From NCBI GenBank assembly GCA_021404985.1, contig QWHP01000100.1, positions 1 through 8,888 on the forward strand: a stretch of DNA of 8,888 nucleotides, in the 5' to 3' direction. Of this stretch, positions 1 to 6,391 are shown piece by piece. Below the pieces are notes generated by a model. That model was given only the letters and a program-made list of their open reading frames with translations, made no database searches and was not told the DNA's origin. A program made the position numbers and the translations under genes. This DNA is from Actinobacteria bacterium ATB1 (GTDB lineage Bacteria; Actinomycetota; Acidimicrobiia; UBA2766). Numbering within the stretch: the stretch's first letter is position 1; each line of letters begins with the position of its first letter.

Positions 1-345
1 GACGTAGAGCTGGTCTCCCGCAAGCAGACAACGTTCCGGGTCTCGGCAGATCGCCTCGAGAACGCGCACGTTCATCACGGTGACCTGCATGTCGGGGTGT
101 GGGGTCCTGTCCGGAGTCCTGCTGCTCGGCCTCTCGGCCCAGGTGTCGCCGACGAGGCCCACGGCGGGATCCAGTCGGCCTGAATGGACAGACTCGCGCA
201 GGCCGACACCCGGTCTTCGCACGATGAGCCGGAGCGTGCCCTCGTCGGCAGGGGCGGCGCGGATCCTCGGCAGACATTCCTCGAGCTCGTCGGACGAGGG
301 GAACGCGGACTCCGTCGCGGCTCCGGCGGGCGGTTGATCGTTCAT
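1..345 (-). CDS. MOSC-domain protein (N-terminal 115 residues, runs off the left edge)
   Basis: Reading leftward from an ATG at 345-343, the minus strand stays open for 115 codons to the window edge, so the C-terminus is missing. The visible protein begins MNDQPPAGAATESAF. It contains GTLRLIVRRPGVGLRES near residues 36-52, GLVGDTWAERPSSRTPD at about 63-79, then an MQVTVMNVRVLEAI stretch and LLAGDQLYV at the edge. The GLVGD(T/R)W...TPD...MN.RV..I...LAGDQLYVDLDL pattern is what I know from small actinobacterial MOSC-domain proteins, relatives of the C-terminal domain of molybdenum cofactor sulfurase. The catalytic or sulfur-carrying Cys expected further along lies outside the window, so activity cannot be judged. 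No clear ribosome binding site precedes the ATG. It is divergent from the GNAT gene at 470. Family assignment is moderately confident; the substrate is unknown. Confidence 0.5.
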   Translation of the reverse strand, partial: MNDQPPAGAATESAFPSSDELEECLPRIRAAPADEGTLRLIVRRPGVGLRESVHSGRLDPAVGLVGDTWAERPSSRTPDRTPHPDMQVTVMNVRVLEAICRDPERCLLAGDQLYV

Positions 346-394
346 GGCCGGCAAGTCTGGCCGACGCAGCACGAGAGGTGTCGAGTGTCTTCCC

Positions 395-417
395 GTCTGG
401 CCCGGAGCGGGCCCGAC
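395..417. promoter_or_regulatory. Imperfect palindrome in the MOSC/GNAT divergent spacer
   Basis: In the 124-bp spacer between the divergent MOSC and GNAT starts, GGCCCG (399-404) and CGGGCC (408-413) form perfect 6-bp arms around GAG. Beyond one mismatched pair, GTC (395-397) and GAC (415-417) extend the symmetry. This could be an operator shared by both genes or an RNA hairpin in the GNAT leader. There is no T-tract, so it is not a normal terminator. High GC makes chance palindromes common. No convincing -10/-35 pair was found in this spacer. Confidence 0.5.
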
Positions 418-469
418 GGAGCATCCTCTCGGCGTGAGCAGAGAACGTGAACTGCACCCCGCCGAAGGG

Positions 470-1072
470 ATGAGCTCGATCCCGCGCATCAGGGAAGCGC
501 GAGAGGACGACATCGAATTGCTCGCAGACGTCCTGACGCGGGCGTTCTCGGCCGAGCCGTACTGGAGTTGGGCGTTCACGGGCGGCGCTCGGGCCAAGGC
601 GCGCAAGCTGCACCGCTACAAGGTGCTACAGCTTCGCACCGCGTTCATGACGCACCTCGTCGTCCGAACGACCGAGGACTGCTCAGGCGTTGCCATCTGG
701 ACTCCTCCCGGGTCGGCGGGGCTGCGACCCCCGCTGCGTCTGCTCCTGCGAACTGCCCTGGTGTTCGGCCGGGCGATCCCGCGGAACCTGGGTGTGTACC
801 GGGAGATCAACCGGCACATCCCCAAGACCAAGCACTGGTTCCTCTGCAACATCGGCGTGGACCCGAGATACCAGGGCCGGCGGATCGGCTCGCTGCTCGT
901 GGCGGACGGCTTGGCGCGTGCCGAAGCGGACCGCCTCCCCGTGATCCTCGAGACGTCGAATCCCGACAACGTCGCCTGGTACGAGCAGCTCGGGTTCGTG
1001 CTCTACGACCACTACGACATCCCGGGTCGGGGACCGCAGCGCTGGTTCTTCAGGCGCGATCCGGAGCGCTGA
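470..1072 (+). CDS. GNAT family N-acetyltransferase (copy 1)
   Basis: A 200-residue protein of the GNAT superfamily, which transfers an acyl group from acyl-CoA to an amine; the acceptor is unknown. The N-terminus (PRIREAREDDIELLADVLTRAF) is the usual first strand and helix of the fold. The acetyl-CoA pyrophosphate loop (motif A) is VDPRYQGRRIGSLLV, with the Gln at residue 135 opening Q-G-R-R-I-G. Motif B follows as LETSNPDNVAWYEQLGFVL. The ATG at 470 was chosen because homology starts a few residues in; upstream in-frame codons from 344 would run into the divergent MOSC gene. GTG at 434 is a possible alternative. It closely resembles the GNAT encoded at 4571-5176. Its last 23 bp overlap the convergent nitroreductase-family gene. 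Cytosolic; no signal or membrane segment. Confidence 0.5.
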   Translation: MSSIPRIREAREDDIELLADVLTRAFSAEPYWSWAFTGGARAKARKLHRYKVLQLRTAFMTHLVVRTTEDCSGVAIWTPPGSAGLRPPLRLLLRTALVFGRAIPRNLGVYREINRHIPKTKHWFLCNIGVDPRYQGRRIGSLLVADGLARAEADRLPVILETSNPDNVAWYEQLGFVLYDHYDIPGRGPQRWFFRRDPER

Positions 1073-1445
1073 TCGATTCCAGTACCAGGAAGTCGTCCAC
1101 CCACAGCGAGACGACGGGCCTGATCCAGAAGGGCATGAGGGCGAGTCCCTCTTCGCGACCCAGAATCGAAGGAGATGTGAAGCTCCTCGTCCGTCCGCGC
1201 TGCTCGATACGGCACTGACCCGCGGACTCTATGTTGCGCACCCAGTCACGATCCGGTCCGTAGGTGAGGGCGATCACGACGCCCGAGTCGGTGCCGAACG
1301 ACAAGACGGGGGTCCGGTACTCACGGCCGCTCCTGCGGCCTTGGTGCAGAACTGTTGCCAGCGGAGGGACGCGACCCGAGAGGAGGCGCATGCCCTTGTT
1401 CGTCACGGACCTGTTGAAGTTCGCCAAGCGATCTGCCAAGGGCAC
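1050..1445 (-). CDS. Nitroreductase family deazaflavin (F420)-dependent oxidoreductase
   Basis: A 131-residue protein of the DDN-like split beta-barrel family, which uses coenzyme F420 (reduced deazaflavin) to reduce varied substrates; the substrate here is unknown. Supporting motifs are LHQGRRSGREYRTPVLSF (about residues 33-50) and VVIALTYGPDRDWVRNIESAG (about 56-76), both typical of the family, then a closing VDDFLVLE. Length is normal or slightly short for the family. The start is GTG at 1445-1443, with AGGTGG (1454-1449) just upstream. The stop TGA (1052-1050) lies inside the end of the convergent GNAT gene, so the two 3' ends overlap by 23 bp. It is divergent from the protease at 1563, with 117 bp between starts. 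Presence of this family implies an F420-making host, mostly actinobacteria. No membrane anchor is visible. Confidence 0.5.
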   Translation of the reverse strand: MPLADRLANFNRSVTNKGMRLLSGRVPPLATVLHQGRRSGREYRTPVLSFGTDSGVVIALTYGPDRDWVRNIESAGQCRIEQRGRTRSFTSPSILGREEGLALMPFWIRPVVSLWVDDFLVLESISAPDRA

Positions 1446-1513
1446 GATCCACCTGCCCGGATCTCGGATCGGATGATTTGGCCGGGATGGGCCGCCGAAA
1501 GGATACTGGTTCG

Positions 1514-1525
1514 GTTCGGGCGAAC
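1514..1525. promoter_or_regulatory. 12-bp palindrome between nitroreductase and protease genes
   Basis: GTTCG (1514-1518) and CGAAC (1521-1525) flank GG in the 117-bp spacer between the divergent nitroreductase-family and protease starts. It sits 38 bp upstream of the protease ATG, where a repressor could block transcription. An additional GGTTCG lies directly upstream. The arm order is the reverse of the actinobacterial LexA box (CGAAC-N4-GTTCG), so I do not call it a LexA site. Function is inference only; no convincing promoter hexamers were seen. Confidence 0.5.
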
Positions 1526-1550
1526 TTGTAGGCGGGCGCGATCGAGGGCT

Positions 1551-1555
1551 GGAGG
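1551..1555 (+). promoter_or_regulatory. Ribosome binding site deciding the protease start
   Basis: GGAGG at 1551-1555 is followed by a 7-base spacer and the ATG at 1563. It fixes the protease start directly before a signal peptide and argues against the open frame further upstream. Confidence 0.5.
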
Positions 1556-1562
1556 CTCTGAT

Positions 1563-3287
1563 ATGTGGGGACCATGGGGATCTCGGAGCAGGGCCGCGCG
1601 GGCCGCTGTGGCCGCCTTCCTGCTCGTGGCCCTGGTTGCAGGGCCACGCATCGCCGCTGCCGAGCCCCAGTCGAGTTCGCCCGACGCCGATGCGGGTTCG
1701 GGACCGGTGCGCGTGATGGTTGAGGTGGCGGCACCCGACCTGTCACTCCTTGGACCCGTGGGGGAGGCCGTCGAGCGCCTCACCGTCGCGACCACCGTCG
1801 ACCGATTGAGCGAAGAGGCCGTGGGGTCGGTGGACGTCGTGCGCGAGTACACCTCGATTCCCCACTTCGCGGCCGAGGTCGACTCGGAGGGTCTGGCCGC
1901 TCTCGAGGCCGATCCCGACGTCGTGTCGGTTGTTCCCGACACGCCGCGGTACGCATCTCTCGCCGAATCGATCCCGATCGTGGAGGCCGACGCCGCCTGG
2001 GCCGACGGCTACGAGGGCAGCGGCCAGACCGTGGCCATTATCGACAGCGGCGTCGACGGGGCGCACCCGATGCTCTCCGGCAAGGTCACCCAGGAGGCGT
2101 GCTTCTCCGTAGGCAGCGACTGCCCGAACGGGTTCTCGACGCAGACGGGCGCCGGCAGCGGAGTGCCCTGCGTCGGATGCCCCGACAACGAGCACGGAAC
2201 TCACGTCGCGGGTATCGCCGCAGGTGACGGTCCGACGCTCGACGGCGTCGCACGCAGCGCGTCCGTGTTCTCGATCATGGCAGGTTCCGTGGAGACCGCA
2301 CCCGCGATCTGCGGCATCCTGCCCTCCTGTCTCGTCTTCTGGGACAGCGATCTCGTCGCCGGTCTCGACCACGTGTACAGCCGACTCGCCACGGTCGACG
2401 TCGCCGCCGTGAACATGAGCATCGGGGGCGGCCTCTACACGGCGAACTGCGACCTGCTCGTCCCCGCGCTGACGTCGGCTGTCGACCGTCTCAAGAACGC
2501 AGGTGTCGCAGTCGTGGTCTCCGCCGGCAACGACGGTTCGGTGACGAGCCTTTCCTTCCCGGCCTGCGTCTCTTCGACAGTGAGCGTCGGATCCTCCACA
2601 GATGCCGACACGAGGTCGAGCTTCTCCAACGCGGGGCCAGAGCTCGACGTGTTCGCACCCGGCTCGCTCATCCGCTCCTCCGTTCCCGGGGGCGGCTACC
2701 AGACCTGGAACGGGACGTCGATGGCTGCACCACACGTCACGGGAGCATTCGCTCTCTTCAAGGACGCCGACCCGGCCGCCACGCCGAACGGGATCCTGAG
2801 CGCGCTGAAGTCGACAGGAGTCCCGATCGCCGTCGTCGCCGGCCGCACGGCGCCGCGCATCAGGATCGGCACAGCGCTGGACGCTTACCTCTCGGGGAAC
2901 ACCCCGCGCGACCACGCGAAGGTGATCATCTCAGGGGGCATCAGTTACGCCAACGACGGGGACCTCGTCAGCGGGGACTTCAAGATCAGGCGGGGGACTT
3001 TCACAGCGGTCGACTCCGTGACGGGAGGCGGCGAGATCCCCTCGGCAAGCGGTTCCGGTCAGGCGACCGTGTCGATCAGCTTGCGCAGCTTCCTCGGACT
3101 GCCGCTCTACTTCGGGAACCTCGTCGTCGTGGACCCGGGAGCGGGAAGGAGCGTCAACGCCGTGCTCCTCTTCCCGTCCGTGGGACTGGCAGGCTCGACG
3201 GCAAGCGGTAGCTCCTCGTGGTTCTCCACGAGCTCGTTCCCGTGGTCGTCCTACAACATCGCCTGGCAGATCACCGACGCCGCATGA
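1563..3287 (+). CDS. Secreted S8 family subtilisin-like serine protease
   Basis: A 574-residue exported endopeptidase precursor. Residues 1-33 form a signal peptide: Arg-rich n-region, hydrophobic AAVAAFLLVALVAG, and a likely cut after AAA before EPQ. About 49-133 resemble an inhibitor I9 propeptide (VRVMVEVAAPDL to ADPDVVSVVPDTPRYASL), which normally folds and inhibits the enzyme until it is cleaved. The peptidase S8 domain spans about 134-445 with a complete triad: Asp161 (IIDSGVDG), His211 (EHGTHVAGIAAG) and Ser386 (NGTSMAAPHVTG), plus oxyanion Asn323 (SAGNDG). Eight Cys residues lie in the catalytic domain, an even number that fits disulfides outside the cell. Residues about 446-574 are a Ser/Gly-rich, apparently beta-rich tail that I do not recognise. 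The start is set by GGAGG at 1551-1555. No LPXTG motif or C-terminal membrane helix is visible, so it is probably released. The gene appears monocistronic. Confidence 0.5.
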   Translation: MWGPWGSRSRAARAAVAAFLLVALVAGPRIAAAEPQSSSPDADAGSGPVRVMVEVAAPDLSLLGPVGEAVERLTVATTVDRLSEEAVGSVDVVREYTSIPHFAAEVDSEGLAALEADPDVVSVVPDTPRYASLAESIPIVEADAAWADGYEGSGQTVAIIDSGVDGAHPMLSGKVTQEACFSVGSDCPNGFSTQTGAGSGVPCVGCPDNEHGTHVAGIAAGDGPTLDGVARSASVFSIMAGSVETAPAICGILPSCLVFWDSDLVAGLDHVYSRLATVDVAAVNMSIGGGLYTANCDLLVPALTSAVDRLKNAGVAVVVSAGNDGSVTSLSFPACVSSTVSVGSSTDADTRSSFSNAGPELDVFAPGSLIRSSVPGGGYQTWNGTSMAAPHVTGAFALFKDADPAATPNGILSALKSTGVPIAVVAGRTAPRIRIGTALDAYLSGNTPRDHAKVIISGGISYANDGDLVSGDFKIRRGTFTAVDSVTGGGEIPSASGSGQATVSISLRSFLGLPLYFGNLVVVDPGAGRSVNAVLLFPSVGLAGSTASGSSSWFSTSSFPWSSYNIAWQITDAA

Positions 3288-3408
3288 CCGGATGAGTCCC
3301 CGCGTGGCTCCCGCGCCGCGTCCGTGGGTGGATTTGGTGACGGTAGTGCTGTCTGGATCCGCCCAGGTGGGGTGTGTGCGGGTAGGTTTCGCCACGACCG
3401 CGTTAAAC

Positions 3409-3414
3409 AGGGAG
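3409..3414 (+). promoter_or_regulatory. Ribosome binding site deciding the thiolase start
   Basis: AGGGAG at 3409-3414 is followed by 5 bases and the ATG at 3420, where thiolase homology begins (MPEAYIVDAVRTPIG). It rules out the longer frame from 3324. The rest of the 132-bp spacer after the protease (3288-3408) shows no clear terminator or promoter. Confidence 0.5.
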
Positions 3415-3419
3415 CCGGA

Positions 3420-4571
3420 ATGCCCGAGGCCTACATCGTCGATGCCGTCAGGACCCCGATCGGCAAGAAGAGGGGATCCCTCGCAGAGATGCATCCCGCG
3501 GACCTCGGGTCCGTGCCGATCCGGGCGCTCGTCGAACGCACGGGGATAGATCCGGGCTGTGTCGACGACGTGGTGTTCGGATGCGTAGACACGATCGGAG
3601 GCCAGGCAGGTGACATCGCACGTACCTGCTGGCTCGTGGCGGGCATGCCAGACGAGGTTCCCGGCACGACCGTGGACCGCCAGTGTGGCTCGTCGCAGCA
3701 GGCAGTCCACTTCGCGGCCCAAGGTGTGATGAGCGGGACCCAGGACGTCGTGGTGGCAGGCGGAGTCCAGCAGATGAACTCGATCCCGATCTCCTCCGCC
3801 ATGCTTGCGGCGCAGGACCTCGGCTATCCGGACCCTTTCACGACCTCGCCCGGCTGGGTCGCCCGCTACGGGCCGGATCAGGTCAGCCAGTTCCGCTCGG
3901 CCGAGATGATCGCCGAGAAGTGGGACCTCTCCCGCCGGGAGATGGAGGAGTTCGCCCTCGAATCCAACCGGCGCGCGATTGAGGCGATCGACTCCGGACG
4001 GTTCGAGAACGAGATCGTGCCCGTCGGCACGTTCGCCACCGACGAGACACCGCGGCGGGGCACGACACTCGAGAAGATGGCCGAGCTTCCGACCCTCGAG
4101 GAGGGAGGGCGCATCCACGCAGGCGTGGCGAGCCAGATCGCGGATGCGGCCGCTGCGCTCCTCGTCGTATCGGAGCGCGCCCTGGAGGAGTACGGACTCG
4201 AGCCACGAGCCCGTATCCATCACCTGTCGGTACGCGGCGCCGATCCCGTCTGGATGCTGACGGCGCCAATGCCCGCCACCGAACACGCGCTGTCCAAGGC
4301 CGGCCTCACCAAGGAGGACATCGACCTCGTGGAGATCAACGAGGCATTCGCGTCGGTGGTCCTCGCCTGGCAGAAGGAGACCGGCTGGGACCTCGACCGC
4401 GTGAACGTGAACGGAGGCGCGATCGCCCTCGGGCATCCCCTCGGCGCGACAGGGGCGAGGCTGATGACGAGCCTTCTCTGCGAGCTCGAGCGCCGCGGCG
4501 GACGATTCGGGCTCCAGACGATGTGCGAGGGTGGGGGACAGGCGAACGTGACGATCATCGAACGTCTCTGA
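3420..4571 (+). CDS. Thiolase (acetyl-CoA C-acyltransferase, FadA5-like)
   Basis: A 383-residue thiolase, normal length for the family. Such enzymes cleave 3-ketoacyl-CoA with CoA to release acetyl-CoA at the end of beta-oxidation, or run the reverse condensation. All catalytic parts are visible: nucleophilic Cys89 (VDRQCGSSQQA), the NEAF motif at Asn307-Phe310, His339 in GHPLGATGAR, and the acid/base Cys369 in QTMCEGGGQANVTI. The stretch TAPMPATEHALSKAGLT and the ASVVLAWQKE segment resemble actinobacterial FadA5/FadA6-type thiolases linked to fatty-acid or steroid side-chain breakdown; substrate length cannot be read from sequence. The stop overlaps the next start by one base (TGATG), so the following GNAT gene is probably translationally coupled. 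Soluble, cytosolic. A degradative role fits the lipase and acyl-CoA ligase genes downstream. Confidence 0.5.
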   Translation: MPEAYIVDAVRTPIGKKRGSLAEMHPADLGSVPIRALVERTGIDPGCVDDVVFGCVDTIGGQAGDIARTCWLVAGMPDEVPGTTVDRQCGSSQQAVHFAAQGVMSGTQDVVVAGGVQQMNSIPISSAMLAAQDLGYPDPFTTSPGWVARYGPDQVSQFRSAEMIAEKWDLSRREMEEFALESNRRAIEAIDSGRFENEIVPVGTFATDETPRRGTTLEKMAELPTLEEGGRIHAGVASQIADAAAALLVVSERALEEYGLEPRARIHHLSVRGADPVWMLTAPMPATEHALSKAGLTKEDIDLVEINEAFASVVLAWQKETGWDLDRVNVNGGAIALGHPLGATGARLMTSLLCELERRGGRFGLQTMCEGGGQANVTIIERL

Positions 4572-5176
4572 TGCCGGTCCCGGTCCCTCGGCCCGTCAGT
4601 CGAGACGAGGTGGGTCCGCTCTCGGCGCTGCTTGCGCGGGCGTTCCACGAGGATCCCATTTGGGCCTGGCTGCAACCCGACCCTGGCCGGAGGCCGCGCA
4701 AGCTCGAGAAGTTCTTCGCTGCTCTCCTGCGTAACAACCTGACGCGGGGAGATCTCGTCCTCACGACCGAGGACCTCGCCGGTGTGGCCGTCTGGCGATC
4801 CCCGGCGACATGGCGGGAGACGAACAAGGACGTCGTCCGCCTCACCCCGGCGACGCTGCGCATGGGACCGAGAGCCGTACGCCGCCTGCTTCGCCTCGCG
4901 CGCGAGGTCGAACCGCGTCATCCCCGCGAGCATCACTGGTACCTCGCCGTCCTTGCATCGGATCCGCCGGCGCAGGGACGTGGAATCGGGTCGGCCCTCA
5001 TCCGAGCCGGTCTCGAGCGGTCCGGGCACGACGGGCTGCCCGCGTACCTCGAGACCGAGACCGAGTCCAACGTGGCGTTCTACAGCCGGCACGGCTTCGG
5101 CGTGAAGGAGACGCTGGTCGTACCCGGCGGGGGCCCACGCCTCTGGCTGCTCTGGAGACCCGAGCCGCACGCCTGA
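4571..5176 (+). CDS. GNAT family N-acetyltransferase (copy 2)
   Basis: A 201-residue GNAT protein. The first helix is DEVGPLSALLARAFHEDPIWAW. Motif A is SDPPAQGRGIGSALI, with its Gln at residue 135 and the canonical Q-x-x-G-x-G/A signature (QGRGIG). Motif B is LETETESNVAFYSRHGFGV, and the C-terminus is GGGPRLWLLWRPE. This HWYL...DP..QGRGIGSALI...YLE...NV.FY.RHGF pattern is common in actinobacterial GNATs of unknown acceptor, distantly like puromycin acetyltransferase. The ATG at 4571 shares its A with the thiolase stop, implying coupling, so I prefer it over the upstream GTG-type extensions inside the thiolase gene. It resembles the GNAT at 470-1072 in length, motif position and the TTED.(A/S)GVA(V/I)W segment. 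An acyl-CoA-using enzyme coupled to a thiolase is suggestive, but its substrate is unknown. Confidence 0.5.
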   Translation: MPVPVPRPVSRDEVGPLSALLARAFHEDPIWAWLQPDPGRRPRKLEKFFAALLRNNLTRGDLVLTTEDLAGVAVWRSPATWRETNKDVVRLTPATLRMGPRAVRRLLRLAREVEPRHPREHHWYLAVLASDPPAQGRGIGSALIRAGLERSGHDGLPAYLETETESNVAFYSRHGFGVKETLVVPGGGPRLWLLWRPEPHA

Positions 5177-5198
5177 TGCCCGACCGCAAGCCGGGGCG

Positions 5199-5236
5199 AC
5201 GGTATCCACCGTTTTCGCACGCCGAACGGTTACCGT
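5199..5236. promoter_or_regulatory. Paired ACGGT/ACCGT inverted repeats, possible operator and promoter
   Basis: Four half-sites occur in 38 bp: ACGGT (5199-5203), ACCGT (5208-5212), ACGGT (5226-5230) and ACCGT (5232-5236). They make two inverted repeats with spacers of 4 and 1 bases. The last half-site sits in TACCGT (5231-5236), which fits a TANNNT actinobacterial -10 element. A start of transcription near 5243 would leave a leader of about 40 bases before the TTG at 5282. The 105-bp spacer upstream of the hydrolase-lipase-ligase run is the natural place for its regulation. No regulator gene is in the window; operator function is inference. Confidence 0.5.
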
Positions 5237-5270
5237 GTGGGCCTGACAACAGAGGGCGGAGCACATCAGC

Positions 5271-5277
5271 GGGGAGG
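5271..5277 (+). promoter_or_regulatory. Ribosome binding site favouring a TTG start for the hydrolase
   Basis: GGGGAGG at 5271-5277 lies 4 bases before the TTG at 5282. It is the best Shine-Dalgarno match near the 5' end of the frame and favours TTG 5282 over GTG 5237, which has none and lies directly after the proposed -10 element. Confidence 0.5.
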
Positions 5278-5281
5278 CGGG

Positions 5282-6376
5282 TTGAGACGCCCTTTGGTCC
5301 GCAAGTCGACAGGCACGGACGACAAGATCGACAAGCCGGGTGGCAGGACATGTCGCTTCGGCGTCATCCCTGCCGCTGCAGCCATCGCTTCGGGCGCTGC
5401 GATCGGGTGGCACCTCGAACGCCTGATGATGGACCGCCTTGTCCCACCCGACGGGATCTCGCCGGGCGCTCTGCTCGAACCGGTCGAAGACGGCACCACG
5501 GGCTACGTGACGGCGGGCGACGGGTGCCGCATCGCCTACGTGGAGAGCGGGCAGGGACCCGCCACCTTCGTGCTCCTGCACGGGTTCGCGGCTGACAGAA
5601 GTGTCTGGGGACGGATCCAGGAGAGGCTCTCCGACGACCACAGGGTCGTTGCCGTGGACTCCCGGGGCCACGGCGCGAGCGACGTCAGGGCGGTCGACAG
5701 GCCGGTCGCCGAGACACATGCCCAGGACATCGCAGTCCTGCTCGAGGGGCTTGGCCTCGACGACGTCATCCTTGTCGGCCACGCCCTCGGTGGAATGTCG
5801 GCACTGCAGTTCCTCGTCGATCATCCCGAGATCCGCGACCGTCGCGTCAAGGGATGCGTCCTGCTGGGCACCGTGCCCTCCACTGTCGAACTGGACCGCA
5901 ACGGACGCAGGCTCGACGCGGAGGAGACGGCGAGGCGGCGCCGCTTGTGGGAGGCGTTCACCTCGACGCTTGCGCGCTCGATCGAACCCGGGACCTACCT
6001 GAAACGCGCGCGCAGCGACGCCGGCCTGCTCTTCGCCCGATCGCTCTTCGGGCGCAAGGGGAATCGGAGCACGGTCGCGGCGGCCCTGGAGCTGGCGATC
6101 CGCACGCCTCCCGTCACGATGGCCGGGGACCTCCGTGCGATCTCAGGCTACGACGTGCTCGACGGGCTCGACACGGTCCCCACTCAGTGCCTGGTGCTCG
6201 TCGGCGAGCGCGACATCGTCACGCCCATTCCGTACTCGATAGCGCTCGAAAGACAGATGCGCGACGCCCGTTTGCACACTGTCCTCGGTGCGGGACACAT
6301 GCTCATGTTCGAGGAGCCTGATCTCACGGTGCGGCTGTTCCGAGAGTTCACGCGTTCCCTCGTCAGGTCTGCCTGA
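5282..6376 (+). CDS. Membrane-anchored alpha/beta hydrolase lacking the nucleophilic serine
   Basis: A 364-residue alpha/beta-hydrolase-fold protein, read from a TTG start with a good ribosome binding site (GTG 5237 would add 15 residues). A hydrophobic segment, FGVIPAAAAIASGAAIGW, near residues 26-43 probably anchors it in the membrane. The fold then shows VLLHGF (oxyanion loop, His100-Phe102), VVAVDSRGHGASD, the elbow LVGHALGGMSAL, VGERDIVTP (Asp311) and GAGHMLMF (His339). The elbow should be G-H-S-x-G-G; residue 168 is Ala (codon 5783-5785, GCC), so the classical nucleophile is absent while the Asp and His remain. Family members are usually esterases, lipases or haloperoxidase-like enzymes. 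This one may be inactive, regulatory, or use other chemistry. It is the first gene of a tight run with the lipase (15-bp gap) and acyl-CoA ligase, suggesting lipid metabolism. Fold assignment is secure; activity is not. Confidence 0.5.
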   Translation: MRRPLVRKSTGTDDKIDKPGGRTCRFGVIPAAAAIASGAAIGWHLERLMMDRLVPPDGISPGALLEPVEDGTTGYVTAGDGCRIAYVESGQGPATFVLLHGFAADRSVWGRIQERLSDDHRVVAVDSRGHGASDVRAVDRPVAETHAQDIAVLLEGLGLDDVILVGHALGGMSALQFLVDHPEIRDRRVKGCVLLGTVPSTVELDRNGRRLDAEETARRRRLWEAFTSTLARSIEPGTYLKRARSDAGLLFARSLFGRKGNRSTVAAALELAIRTPPVTMAGDLRAISGYDVLDGLDTVPTQCLVLVGERDIVTPIPYSIALERQMRDARLHTVLGAGHMLMFEEPDLTVRLFREFTRSLVRSA

Positions 6377-6391
6377 AAGTCGGCGGTACGC

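Noticed and set aside
1514..1525. Possible LexA/SOS box
   Set aside because: The arms are in the wrong order (GTTCG first) with a 2-base spacer; actinobacterial LexA sites are CGAAC-N4-GTTCG.
1341..1562. Upstream extension of the protease frame by 74 codons
   Set aside because: It would overlap the minus-strand nitroreductase gene and place the signal peptide internally; the ribosome binding site and signal peptide fix the start at 1563.
1743..2915. Minus-strand open frame of 390 codons within the protease gene
   Set aside because: Antisense shadow of the S8 domain, low-complexity composition and no motifs.
3288..3419. Terminator or promoter between protease and thiolase
   Set aside because: No stable inverted repeat with T-tract and no paired -35/-10 could be supported; TTGGTG at 3334-3339 has no fitting -10.
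2931..4436. Long open frame on the minus strand (501 codons) opposite the protease and thiolase
   Set aside because: Arg/His/Asp-rich composition with no family motif; it lies antisense to two well-supported genes. Such frames are expected in high-GC DNA.
4810..5595. Plus-strand frame of 261 codons across the GNAT end and hydrolase start
   Set aside because: Arg/Pro-rich out-of-frame shadow covering two real genes and their regulatory spacer.
4220..5824. Minus-strand open frame of 534 codons across thiolase, GNAT and hydrolase
   Set aside because: It spans three genes with clear catalytic motifs on the plus strand and shows no recognisable domain.
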